Origin: Deltaproteobacteria bacterium | Lineage (GTDB): Bacteria > Myxococcota_A > Polyangia > Haliangiales > Haliangiaceae | DNA length: 5,615 bases | NCBI GenBank assembly: GCA_013696695.1 | Contig: JACCYD010001510.1 | Location: 1 to 5,615 of the forward strand | Reading direction: 5' to 3' | Part shown: positions 1-5,615 of the stretch, in pieces | How positions within the stretch are numbered: position 1 is the stretch's first letter | How the letters are laid out: every line of letters begins with the position of its first letter | Notes under the pieces: generated by a model | What the model saw: the letters and a program-made list of their open reading frames with translations, nothing else | Database searches by the model: none | Told to the model about the DNA's origin: nothing | Program-made: the position numbers and the translations under genes

Positions 1-1
1 C

Positions 2-109
2 TGTCTGAGCGGCATGATGTCGTCGTGGCGCTTTCCGATCCCGAAGGCCAAGGACGACGAGGCCACCACCGCTGCGTTCGAGATCACGTTGCAGCTCGTT
101 CCTGACTAG
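2..109 (+). CDS. C-terminal end of an AgmX/PglI- or TonB-like protein (partial, cut by left edge)
   Basis: Only the last 35 codons before a TAG stop are present; the frame is open to the left edge. The visible peptide begins CLSGMMSSWRFPIPKAKD and ends FEITLQLVPD. A cysteine followed by a short amphipathic stretch, a WRFP.P motif and an alternating hydrophobic final strand is the pattern I know from the AgmX/PglI C-terminal domain of myxobacterial proteins. That domain resembles the TonB C-terminal beta-alpha-beta fold and occurs in envelope and gliding-motility proteins. If this is right, the missing N-terminal part would carry a membrane anchor or other domains. The stop lies 19 bases before the next gene on the same strand. 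The assignment rests on a short motif; the frame and stop are secure, the family name is tentative. Confidence 0.55.
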   Translation, partial: CLSGMMSSWRFPIPKAKDDEATTAAFEITLQLVPD

Positions 110-112
110 CCG

Positions 113-125
113 CGGCCGTCGGCCG
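113..125. other. Short GC hairpin just upstream of the LigD-type polymerase start
   Basis: CGGCC (113-117) and GGCCG (121-125) are perfect inverted repeats around a 3-base loop, lying between the stop of the upstream gene and the ATG at 129. No T-run follows, so it does not look like a normal intrinsic terminator. In mRNA it would cover the place where a Shine-Dalgarno sequence would sit. In GC-rich DNA a 5-bp stem can easily arise by chance, so a role is uncertain. Confidence 0.2.
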
Positions 126-128
126 GCA

Positions 129-1100
129 ATGTGGCAGACTCGCCTCGTGGCGAAGGCCAAGACGACGCTGCGGAAGGCCAAGGTCGACGACGAGCCGTCT
201 GGCCTCGAGTTCGTGTTCGGCGACATCACGGTGACGTGCACGAACGTCGATCGCGTGATGTTCCCGGATAGCGGGATCAAGAAGTCGGAAGTCATCCACT
301 ACTACTTTCAGGTCGCCGACTTCATGATGCCGGAGCTCGACCAGCGTCCGCTCTCCGTCGAGCGCTACACCAAAGGGATCACGACGAGCGGCTTCTTCCA
401 GAAGCACTATCAGAAGCACTACCCGGAGTGGCTCGACAAAGAATTGCTCGGCGCGAAGACGCGCGTCGTCTATCCGATCCTCGATTCGACGGCGGGCCTG
501 GTCTATCTCGCGAACCAGGGCTCGATCGCATTTCACATCTGGACCAGCCGGCGCGATCAGCCCGAATACCCGGACCTCCTGGTGTTCGATCTCGATCCGC
601 CCGAGGGCAGGTTCGATCTCGTGCGTGACACCGCGCTGATCCTGCGCGAGCTGTTCGACGAGCTCGAGTTGCCGACCTTCGTCAAGACCACTGGCTCGAA
701 GGGACTCCACGTCGTGGTGCCGCTCGACGGGCGGTCGTCCTATGGCGAGGTCTCGCAGTTCTGCAACAAGGTGGCGAAGCTGCTGTGCGCGCGCCACCCC
801 GACAAGATGACGCAGGAGTTCTACAAGAAGGATCGCAAGGGCCGGCTGTTCCTCGACACGTTGCGGAATGCGCTCGGCGCCACGCTCGTCGCGCCGTGGT
901 CGCTGCGCGGGCGGCCGGGCGCACCGATCTCGATGCCGATCGAATGGGACGAGGTCGAGGATCCGGAGCTCGCCGCGAACGGCTTCAAGCTGCGCGAGGT
1001 CGGCAAGCGGATCGATCAGCGCGGTAATCCGTGGGACAAGCTGCGCGCGAATCCTGCCTCGCTCGACGACGCCGACGCGGCCCTCGACAACCTCGATTAG
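129..1100 (+). CDS. ligD: Stand-alone LigD-type polymerase domain protein (AEP primase superfamily)
   Basis: This 323-residue protein matches the polymerase domain of the end-joining enzyme LigD, which adds ribo- or deoxynucleotides at DNA ends and fills gaps during repair by Ku and LigD. Visible family signatures are TNVDRVMFP (38-46), the GFFQKH segment (88-93), LANQGSIAFHIW (127-138), VFDLDPPEG (152-160) with metal ligands D154 and D156, the nucleotide-contacting KTTGSKGLH (186-194), FLDTLRNALGATLVAPWS (241-258) with the third metal ligand D243, and the closing block SMPIEWDEV (268-276). All three catalytic aspartates are kept, so activity is expected. There is no ligase or phosphoesterase domain: it ends soon after the polymerase fold, as in free-standing PolDom proteins. 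No ku gene is in view. The ATG at 129 has no clear Shine-Dalgarno; a GTG at 147, giving VAKAKTTLRK, is an alternative start. The gene symbol reflects the domain only, not a full-length LigD. Confidence 0.93.
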   Translation: MWQTRLVAKAKTTLRKAKVDDEPSGLEFVFGDITVTCTNVDRVMFPDSGIKKSEVIHYYFQVADFMMPELDQRPLSVERYTKGITTSGFFQKHYQKHYPEWLDKELLGAKTRVVYPILDSTAGLVYLANQGSIAFHIWTSRRDQPEYPDLLVFDLDPPEGRFDLVRDTALILRELFDELELPTFVKTTGSKGLHVVVPLDGRSSYGEVSQFCNKVAKLLCARHPDKMTQEFYKKDRKGRLFLDTLRNALGATLVAPWSLRGRPGAPISMPIEWDEVEDPELAANGFKLREVGKRIDQRGNPWDKLRANPASLDDADAALDNLD

Positions 1101-1177
1101 CCCTCACCTGGGTCTCCCACGCTTGCCGGCTCCAGGGCACTTCGGGGCGCCGTGACGTGATAGCGTCGATCTCGAAC

Positions 1178-2020
1178 ATGCTCGGCGCGGCGATCGGGAA
1201 GTTCCGAATTCAAGCTCGACTCGGTAGCGGAGGTTTCGGCGAAACCTGGGCCGCCGCTCACGAGGAGACCGGCGGACGGGTTGCCATCAAGCTGTTCCGC
1301 CAGGAGATTTCCGCGAACCCGGTGTTCCTGCAGGCGGTCGAAGAGGCCCGCGCGATCTCCGCCATGGCCCACTCCGGAATCGCGAAGATCTACGACGCGA
1401 ACCACCTGGCAAACGGCCAGGCGTACATGATCCGGGACTACATCGAGGGCGACACGCTGCAGCAGCGCATCGCCTACGGCCGGCACTCGGCCACGCAGCT
1501 CGCCGACATCATCGAGCAGTCCGCGAACGCGCTGGTCGCGGCCGCCGGCCGCAGCGTGTTCCACAACAACGTCAAGCCGAGCAACCTGTTCGTCGTCAAG
1601 GATCCGGATCGCGCGAGCGGCGAGCGCATCGTGATCGCCGATTTCGCGCACGGCAAGCTGGTGTCGGCGCTGCCGCAATGCGGTCACGCAGGCTACCTCG
1701 CACCCGAGCAGGGTCAGGGCAGCAAGGGCGACTGGCGCATCGATGCCTACGCGCTCGGCTGCATCGCGTTCGAGCTCGGTTGCCAGCGCCCGGTGTTCAC
1801 CGGTGACAGCTGGGACAAGCTGCGCAGCAAGCACGTCAAGGATGCGGCGCCAAACTTACGGTCGTTCGTGCCCGATGCCAGCGCGAGCCTCGATCGTCTG
1901 ATCGCGCGCATGCTCGAGAAGAATCCCGTCGAGCGCCCGAAGAAGATGCAGGACATCGCGAAGCTGTTCCAGCTGATGGTCGGCTACGAAGCGCCGCTCG
2001 GCGAGACCGTCAAGGATTAG
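1178..2020 (+). CDS. Hanks-type Ser/Thr kinase-fold protein, probable pseudokinase
   Basis: This roughly 280-residue protein is essentially one kinase domain with no transmembrane or sensor extension, so it is probably cytoplasmic. From the ATG at 1178, the glycine loop is LGSGGFGETW (15-24), the VAIK lysine is K38, an alpha-C glutamate is available at E55 or E56, the APE motif is APE (175-177), the alpha-F aspartate is D189, and the late arginine is R253 in ERP. The catalytic loop, normally HRDLKPxN, reads HNNVKPSN (129-136), so the catalytic-base Asp is Asn131. DFG is DFA (155-157), keeping the metal ligand D155; K133 and N136 also remain. ATP binding therefore looks possible while phosphotransfer should be weak or absent, which suggests a scaffold or regulatory pseudokinase. 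The start is chosen because family proteins often begin just before GKFRI; a GTG at 1157, preceded by a weak GGGG at 1144-1147, is the main alternative. A longer in-frame extension upstream overlaps the preceding gene and is arginine-rich, so it is unlikely to be translated. Substrate or partner is unknown. Confidence 0.88.
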   Translation: MLGAAIGKFRIQARLGSGGFGETWAAAHEETGGRVAIKLFRQEISANPVFLQAVEEARAISAMAHSGIAKIYDANHLANGQAYMIRDYIEGDTLQQRIAYGRHSATQLADIIEQSANALVAAAGRSVFHNNVKPSNLFVVKDPDRASGERIVIADFAHGKLVSALPQCGHAGYLAPEQGQGSKGDWRIDAYALGCIAFELGCQRPVFTGDSWDKLRSKHVKDAAPNLRSFVPDASASLDRLIARMLEKNPVERPKKMQDIAKLFQLMVGYEAPLGETVKD

Positions 2021-2042
2021 CTCCCCCCCGATCCGGGTCTCC

Positions 2043-3746
2043 GTGACGACTCGCTCTTCTGCCGCGGTGGTCGTGACGTACTTCGATCCGCCGATCACTT
2101 CGCGACCGGAGTCGCGGTTACCAGGGGGGCTGCCCGATCGCGTCCCGAGCCCGTTCGCGATGCCGCCCCACCCGCTCGCGCAACGGGCGATCGCGGAGTT
2201 GCGTCGCGACGTCTCCCGGTTCGACCCGCTCGCCACCGACGGCAAGATGTTCGGCGTGCTCGTGGTCGCCGCAGCGGACGGCCGCATCGGCTACCTGCGC
2301 GCGTTCTCCGGCATGCTCGGCGGGACCTGGCACGTCGACGGCTATGCGCCGCCGGTGTTCGACTACGCCGCGCGCGAGCGGTTCTGGCCCGCGGGCGAAG
2401 CCGAGCTCGCAACCATCGATGCCGAGCTCGCAGCCCTCGACGATCGCATCGCGCCGCTGCGCGCAGAGCTTGCCGCGCTCGACGAACGTCACCTCGGTGA
2501 GCTCACCGCGCAACGTGACGTTCACGCCGCGAATCGCCGCGATCGCCACGCCGTTCGCTCGGGGTCACGCTCCACCCCCTCAACTGATTCGAATGACGAC
2601 GCTTCTGGCGCGAAACGTACAAACGCATCCCACGAGCTCGATCAACTGAGCCGAGCCGACGGCGCCGAGCGCAAACGCATGCTCGCGAGTCATCGCCAGC
2701 AGCGCGAGCCGCTGACGGCCAAGCTGCGCGTGCTCGACTTCGAGCGCAACCAGATCGAGCGGCGCAAGACCGCGCGGTCGCGCGAGCTGCTCGTCGCGAT
2801 CCACGAGACCTATGCATTCGCGAACGCGCGCGGCGAGCTGCGAACGGTGCGCGAGTTGTTCGCACCCGCCGAGCCTCCCGGCGGTGCCGGCGATTGCGCG
2901 GCGCCGAAGCTGCTCGCCCTCGCCTACCGCGAGAAGCTGCGGCCGATCGCCTTCGCGGAGGTCTGGTGTGGCGCGCCACCCGCGACCGGCGGTCGCCACG
3001 ATGGTGCGTGCTATCCGGCGTGTCGCGGCAAGTGCGGCCCGATCCTCGCGCATGCGCTCGGTGGCCTGATCACCGATCCGCTTCCGATCTTCGGCTCGAC
3101 GGTCGCCGACGACGAACCGAAGCTGGTCTATCAGGATGCCTGGCTGATCGTCGTCGACAAGCCGGTGGGGTTGCTCTCGGTGCCTGGACGCGGCGAGCAG
3201 CTGCGCGACTCGGTGCTCGTGCGTCTGCGCCAGCGTTATCCCGACGCCACCGGACCGCTCCTCGCGCACCGGCTCGATCTCGACACCTCGGGCCTGCTAC
3301 TCGCGGCGACAGATCAACAGACCTACGGCGCGCTGCAACGCATGTTCGAGAGCCGCGTGATCGACAAGCGCTACGTGGCCTGGGTCGAAGGCGTGATCGC
3401 CGGCGATACCGGCACGATCGATCTCCCGTTGCGCGTCGACCTCGACGATCGGCCCCGCCAGATCGTCGACCCGGTCCATGGCAAGCAAGCGATCACCGAG
3501 TGGCGCGTGCTCGAGCGAACCGCGACGCGCACGAAGCTCGCGCTATTCCCTCGCACCGGTCGCACGCACCAGCTGCGCGTGCACGCGGCACATCCTCGGG
3601 GCCTCGGCGCGCCGATCGTCGGGGATCGGCTGTACGCGCGCACGCCGCACGACGAGCCGCGACTGTTACTCCATGCCGAGACGCTGTCGCTGCAGCATCC
3701 GCACACCGGCCAGTGGCTCACCTTCGAGCGACCCGCCAGCTTCTAG
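2043..3746 (+). CDS. RluA-family pseudouridine synthase with long N-terminal extension
   Basis: This 567-residue protein is predicted to isomerise uridine to pseudouridine in rRNA or tRNA. The catalytic domain covers about residues 355-567: a KPVGLLSVPG entry motif (373-382), the active-site block HRLDLDTSG (409-417) with catalytic D412, and RTGRTHQLRVHAAHPRG (504-520). The first 350 residues are not part of a minimal RluA enzyme. They contain a conserved start module (FGVLVV, GYLRAFSGML, PPVFD; about 70-107), a charged coiled coil (about 115-255) broken by a Ser/Thr/Asp/Asn-rich linker (172-198), then GDCAAPKLL (283-291) and CYPACRGKC (323-331). I recall the same layout in long RluA-type proteins of gammaproteobacteria, so the extension is a family trait. 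No S4 domain is seen. The GTG at 2043 is chosen because residues 14-45 (F.PPI, LP.R, PF, PHPLA) match the start of that long family; GTGs at 2067 and 2073 would also keep this block, while the ATG at 2160 would lose most of it. The exact uridine target cannot be told from sequence. Confidence 0.92.
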   Translation: MTTRSSAAVVVTYFDPPITSRPESRLPGGLPDRVPSPFAMPPHPLAQRAIAELRRDVSRFDPLATDGKMFGVLVVAAADGRIGYLRAFSGMLGGTWHVDGYAPPVFDYAARERFWPAGEAELATIDAELAALDDRIAPLRAELAALDERHLGELTAQRDVHAANRRDRHAVRSGSRSTPSTDSNDDASGAKRTNASHELDQLSRADGAERKRMLASHRQQREPLTAKLRVLDFERNQIERRKTARSRELLVAIHETYAFANARGELRTVRELFAPAEPPGGAGDCAAPKLLALAYREKLRPIAFAEVWCGAPPATGGRHDGACYPACRGKCGPILAHALGGLITDPLPIFGSTVADDEPKLVYQDAWLIVVDKPVGLLSVPGRGEQLRDSVLVRLRQRYPDATGPLLAHRLDLDTSGLLLAATDQQTYGALQRMFESRVIDKRYVAWVEGVIAGDTGTIDLPLRVDLDDRPRQIVDPVHGKQAITEWRVLERTATRTKLALFPRTGRTHQLRVHAAHPRGLGAPIVGDRLYARTPHDEPRLLLHAETLSLQHPHTGQWLTFERPASF

Positions 3747-5615
3747 TGATGCCCGTGCTCGGTGGGCTTCGAATCCTTGGGTGGATAGAAGAACTCGAAC
3801 GGCCTGCGAAGGAAGCGGCGGAACACCGCGCCCGGTAGCGCAGCCCGCTCGCCGCGAGGAACATCGCGGGCTCGGAGCGCGACGATCAACGCGAGCGTGA
3901 AGCTGACGCCGAAGTTGAGGATGCCGATCACCACGATGCCGAGACAGCCCCACACGAACGTGCTGGTGCCGAGCCCTTCGATGCCCGCAGAGGACGTCGA
4001 CAGGGACAGGCCGCAGGTCGACAGCGTGATGTGCCGGACATCGAGCGGTAGCCCGAAGAATTTTCCGAAGATCGGGACGAAGGCGAGCAGCACGCCGAGC
4101 GAGACCGAACCGCCGAAGCCCGCGGCCTGGTTCTCGAGGAAGCGCGCCCAGCGCTCCATCCGCGCCTCGCCGAAGCGCTTTCGCCAGCGGTGGTGCCGGA
4201 TCGCCTCGGGGAGGCGGCGGTAGACCATCCAGTTCTCGAACCAGCCCGCGAACAAGCTCGACGTCCACAGCAACACGCCGGTCAGGAACCCAAAAAATAT
4301 CGTGCCCGAGTTGAACGGGTTCGGATCGAACGACTTCGCCGTCTTGATCGCGGTCTCCTCGTCGAGGAACGAGCTGCCCGTGACCTGGTAGTACAGGAAG
4401 TCGAAGACCAGCGACGTGATGATCGCCGCGGATACGTTGCCGACGGCGGCTGCGAACTGGGAGCGCGCGATCCGCGCGATCAAGGGCACGAGCTCGTCGA
4501 GCCTCCCCGGCCCGGCGCGCTCGCGGATCGTGCCGGCGAGCGCCGCGGCCGTCATCGACGGCTGCTTGGTGGCCAGCGTGAAGCCGATCAGCTGCATGAG
4601 CACGAAGCTGCCGGCGTAGACGACCGAGGACAGCAGGCCGTCGAGGAACGGCGAGAACGCGCCCCACTTGACGAAGAACTTGAGGACGGCGGTGCCGAGC
4701 GTGAGGAACCCACCGCCCATCGCCGACGTCAGCATCCTGAAGTACTCGTTGCGCGACGACGTCACGTAGTGCTCGCCCGTGCGCCCCGCGCGCTCGATCA
4801 CCTTGCGTGCGAGCAGCCGCAGGTTGTCGGCCATCAGCTGCGTGAAGCTGCGACCACCGACCAAGCCGCGCCCGACAGCCGCGATCACGGCGCGGATCTC
4901 GTACGTCGGCTCGAGCTCGTCGCTGGCATCGACGAACGGCAGCAACAGCTCGATGCGGTTGAGGCCGCGCTCGATCGAATCGAGCGAGTACACGACGTCG
5001 ATCGACACGCCGGTGTCCTCGAGCGCTTGCTTGACGTGCGCGAGGTGGTCGCGCGACGCCTCGATCAACGCCGGCATCTCGTTGGGCTTGGCGCGCGTCA
5101 GGTGAAACAGCGGCGACTCGCGGACGCCGGTGGCCAGCGCGCGGACGCGAAATGCCTCGCTCATGCCGATCGCCGCGATCCGCGTGGTGATCAGGCTGAT
5201 CGCATCCATCATCGACGACCGCAGTGGATCCCACGCATCGCCGCCCGCCTCCGCGAGCCGGTGCAGCAGCGGATCGGCCGCCGGGCCGAGCCACTTCAGA
5301 TCGTCGAGGCTACGAATGACGTGGCCGGCGAGCATCCAGAGCTCGTTCGGCTGCGGCGCCTCGGGAAGCAGCCGGCGCGCCAGACGATCGGTGGTCTCTG
5401 CCCACAGCCCGCGGTCGTTCGGCAGCCCGACCTCACCGAACAGCTTGATGCCGCGCATCTGCGACAGCGCGGAGTACAGCGTGGCCTGGAACCTGCGCTT
5501 CGCGGCGGGAATGCGCTCGAGCGTGACGACGAGCATCTCGAGGCGGGCCAGCGCATCGTGGCTGGGCGTGCCGGGAACCGCCGGCCCCGCCACGACGAAC
5601 CGCCCGAGCTGGACG
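3743..5615 (-). CDS. Multi-pass membrane protein of the 'site-specific recombinase' (Gcr-like) family, 5' end cut by right edge
   Basis: The protein matches the family named after neisserial Gcr and labelled 'site-specific recombinase' in databases. Numbering from the GTG at 5593 (616 residues to the stop), a soluble helical N-terminal half (1-285) is followed by about six hydrophobic segments near 289-309, 318-341, 380-402, 428-452, 492-514 and 550-573. Family landmarks are SSRNEYFRML (279-288), FTLATKQPSMTA (338-349), WFENWMVYRRLPEAI (451-465) and GLPLDVRHITLSTCG (514-528). The tail is basic and ends EHGHH. No serine-, tyrosine- or DDE-recombinase active site is recognisable, so an inner-membrane protein of unknown activity is a more careful description than recombinase. 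The frame stays open beyond the GTG at 5593 to the edge (VQLGRFV precedes it), and family members usually have a longer N-terminus, so the true start probably lies outside the window. The stop overlaps that of the convergent pseudouridine synthase gene. Confidence 0.88.
   Translation of the reverse strand, partial: VQLGRFVVAGPAVPGTPSHDALARLEMLVVTLERIPAAKRRFQATLYSALSQMRGIKLFGEVGLPNDRGLWAETTDRLARRLLPEAPQPNELWMLAGHVIRSLDDLKWLGPAADPLLHRLAEAGGDAWDPLRSSMMDAISLITTRIAAIGMSEAFRVRALATGVRESPLFHLTRAKPNEMPALIEASRDHLAHVKQALEDTGVSIDVVYSLDSIERGLNRIELLLPFVDASDELEPTYEIRAVIAAVGRGLVGGRSFTQLMADNLRLLARKVIERAGRTGEHYVTSSRNEYFRMLTSAMGGGFLTLGTAVLKFFVKWGAFSPFLDGLLSSVVYAGSFVLMQLIGFTLATKQPSMTAAALAGTIRERAGPGRLDELVPLIARIARSQFAAAVGNVSAAIITSLVFDFLYYQVTGSSFLDEETAIKTAKSFDPNPFNSGTIFFGFLTGVLLWTSSLFAGWFENWMVYRRLPEAIRHHRWRKRFGEARMERWARFLENQAAGFGGSVSLGVLLAFVPIFGKFFGLPLDVRHITLSTCGLSLSTSSAGIEGLGTSTFVWGCLGIVVIGILNFGVSFTLALIVALRARDVPRGERAALPGAVFRRFLRRPFEFFYPPKDSKPTEHGHH

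Noticed and set aside
84..797. Long minus-strand open frame opposite the LigD-type polymerase gene
   Set aside because: It lies antisense to a gene with clear family motifs. Its composition (rich in Arg, Glu, Asp, Leu, Val) is what the mirror of a GC-rich gene gives, and no domain is recognisable.
1123..1164. Possible promoter: TTGCCG at 1123-1128 and GATAGC at 1159-1164
   Set aside because: The 30-base spacing is far from the usual 16-18 bases and both boxes are weak matches, so no promoter is called.
1031..1177. N-terminal extension of the kinase-fold protein from an ATG inside the polymerase gene
   Set aside because: It overlaps the end of the polymerase gene by 70 bases, is low-complexity and Arg-rich, and the kinase fold begins just after the ATG at 1178.
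1097..1834. Minus-strand open frame of 245 codons opposite the kinase-fold gene
   Set aside because: It is fully antisense to the kinase domain, shows no recognisable motif, and is explained by codon-position GC bias.
2894..3838. Plus-strand open frame of 314 codons inside the pseudouridine synthase region
   Set aside because: Arg/Ala-rich translation out of frame with the conserved HRLD and RTGRTHQLR motifs; a GC-bias shadow.
4292..4297. Six-A run (six T in the coding strand) inside the membrane-protein gene, a possible slippage site
   Set aside because: It encodes Ile-Phe-Phe in a membrane segment, the frame is intact on both sides and family motifs continue in the same frame, so there is no sign of frameshifting.
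3666..5294. Minus-strand open frame of 542 codons overlapping the membrane-protein gene in another frame
   Set aside because: The product is extremely rich in Arg, Ala, Gly and Pro, without domains. The overlapping frame has clear Gcr-family blocks and membrane segments, so this is a shadow.

Overview
The window is GC-rich and almost fully coding. It most likely comes from a myxobacterium-like chromosome (Myxococcota, perhaps a Haliangium/Kofleria-type lineage). This rests on inference: strong G/C preference at third codon positions, a C-terminal tail resembling the AgmX/PglI (TonB-like) domain of myxobacteria, a free-standing LigD-type polymerase, and a small cytoplasmic Hanks-type kinase-fold protein. 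No rRNA, tRNA, CRISPR array, insertion sequence or phage gene is visible.

Layout. Positions 2-109 (+) are the last 35 codons of a gene cut by the left edge (AgmX/PglI or TonB-like tail). Positions 129-1100 (+) encode a complete stand-alone LigD polymerase (archaeo-eukaryotic primase fold) with all three metal-binding aspartates. Positions 1178-2020 (+) encode a kinase-fold protein of about 280 residues whose HRD catalytic aspartate is asparagine and whose DFG glycine is alanine, so it is probably a pseudokinase. Positions 2043-3746 (+) encode an RluA-family pseudouridine synthase with a long N-terminal extension made of a conserved module, a coiled coil and a cysteine-bearing segment. Positions 3743-5615 (-) encode a multi-pass membrane protein of the family annotated 'site-specific recombinase' (Gcr type). 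It converges on the pseudouridine synthase, and the two stop codons overlap within one CTAG.

The four plus-strand genes are separated by only 19, 77 and 22 bases. They could be co-transcribed, but their functions (envelope or motility, DNA repair, signalling, RNA modification) do not form an obvious pathway, and no convincing promoter, Shine-Dalgarno sequence or intrinsic terminator was seen. No clearly new biological system was found. The best leads are the kinase with a substituted catalytic loop, the membrane 'recombinase' whose name does not fit its sequence, and the cysteine-bearing extension of the pseudouridine synthase.
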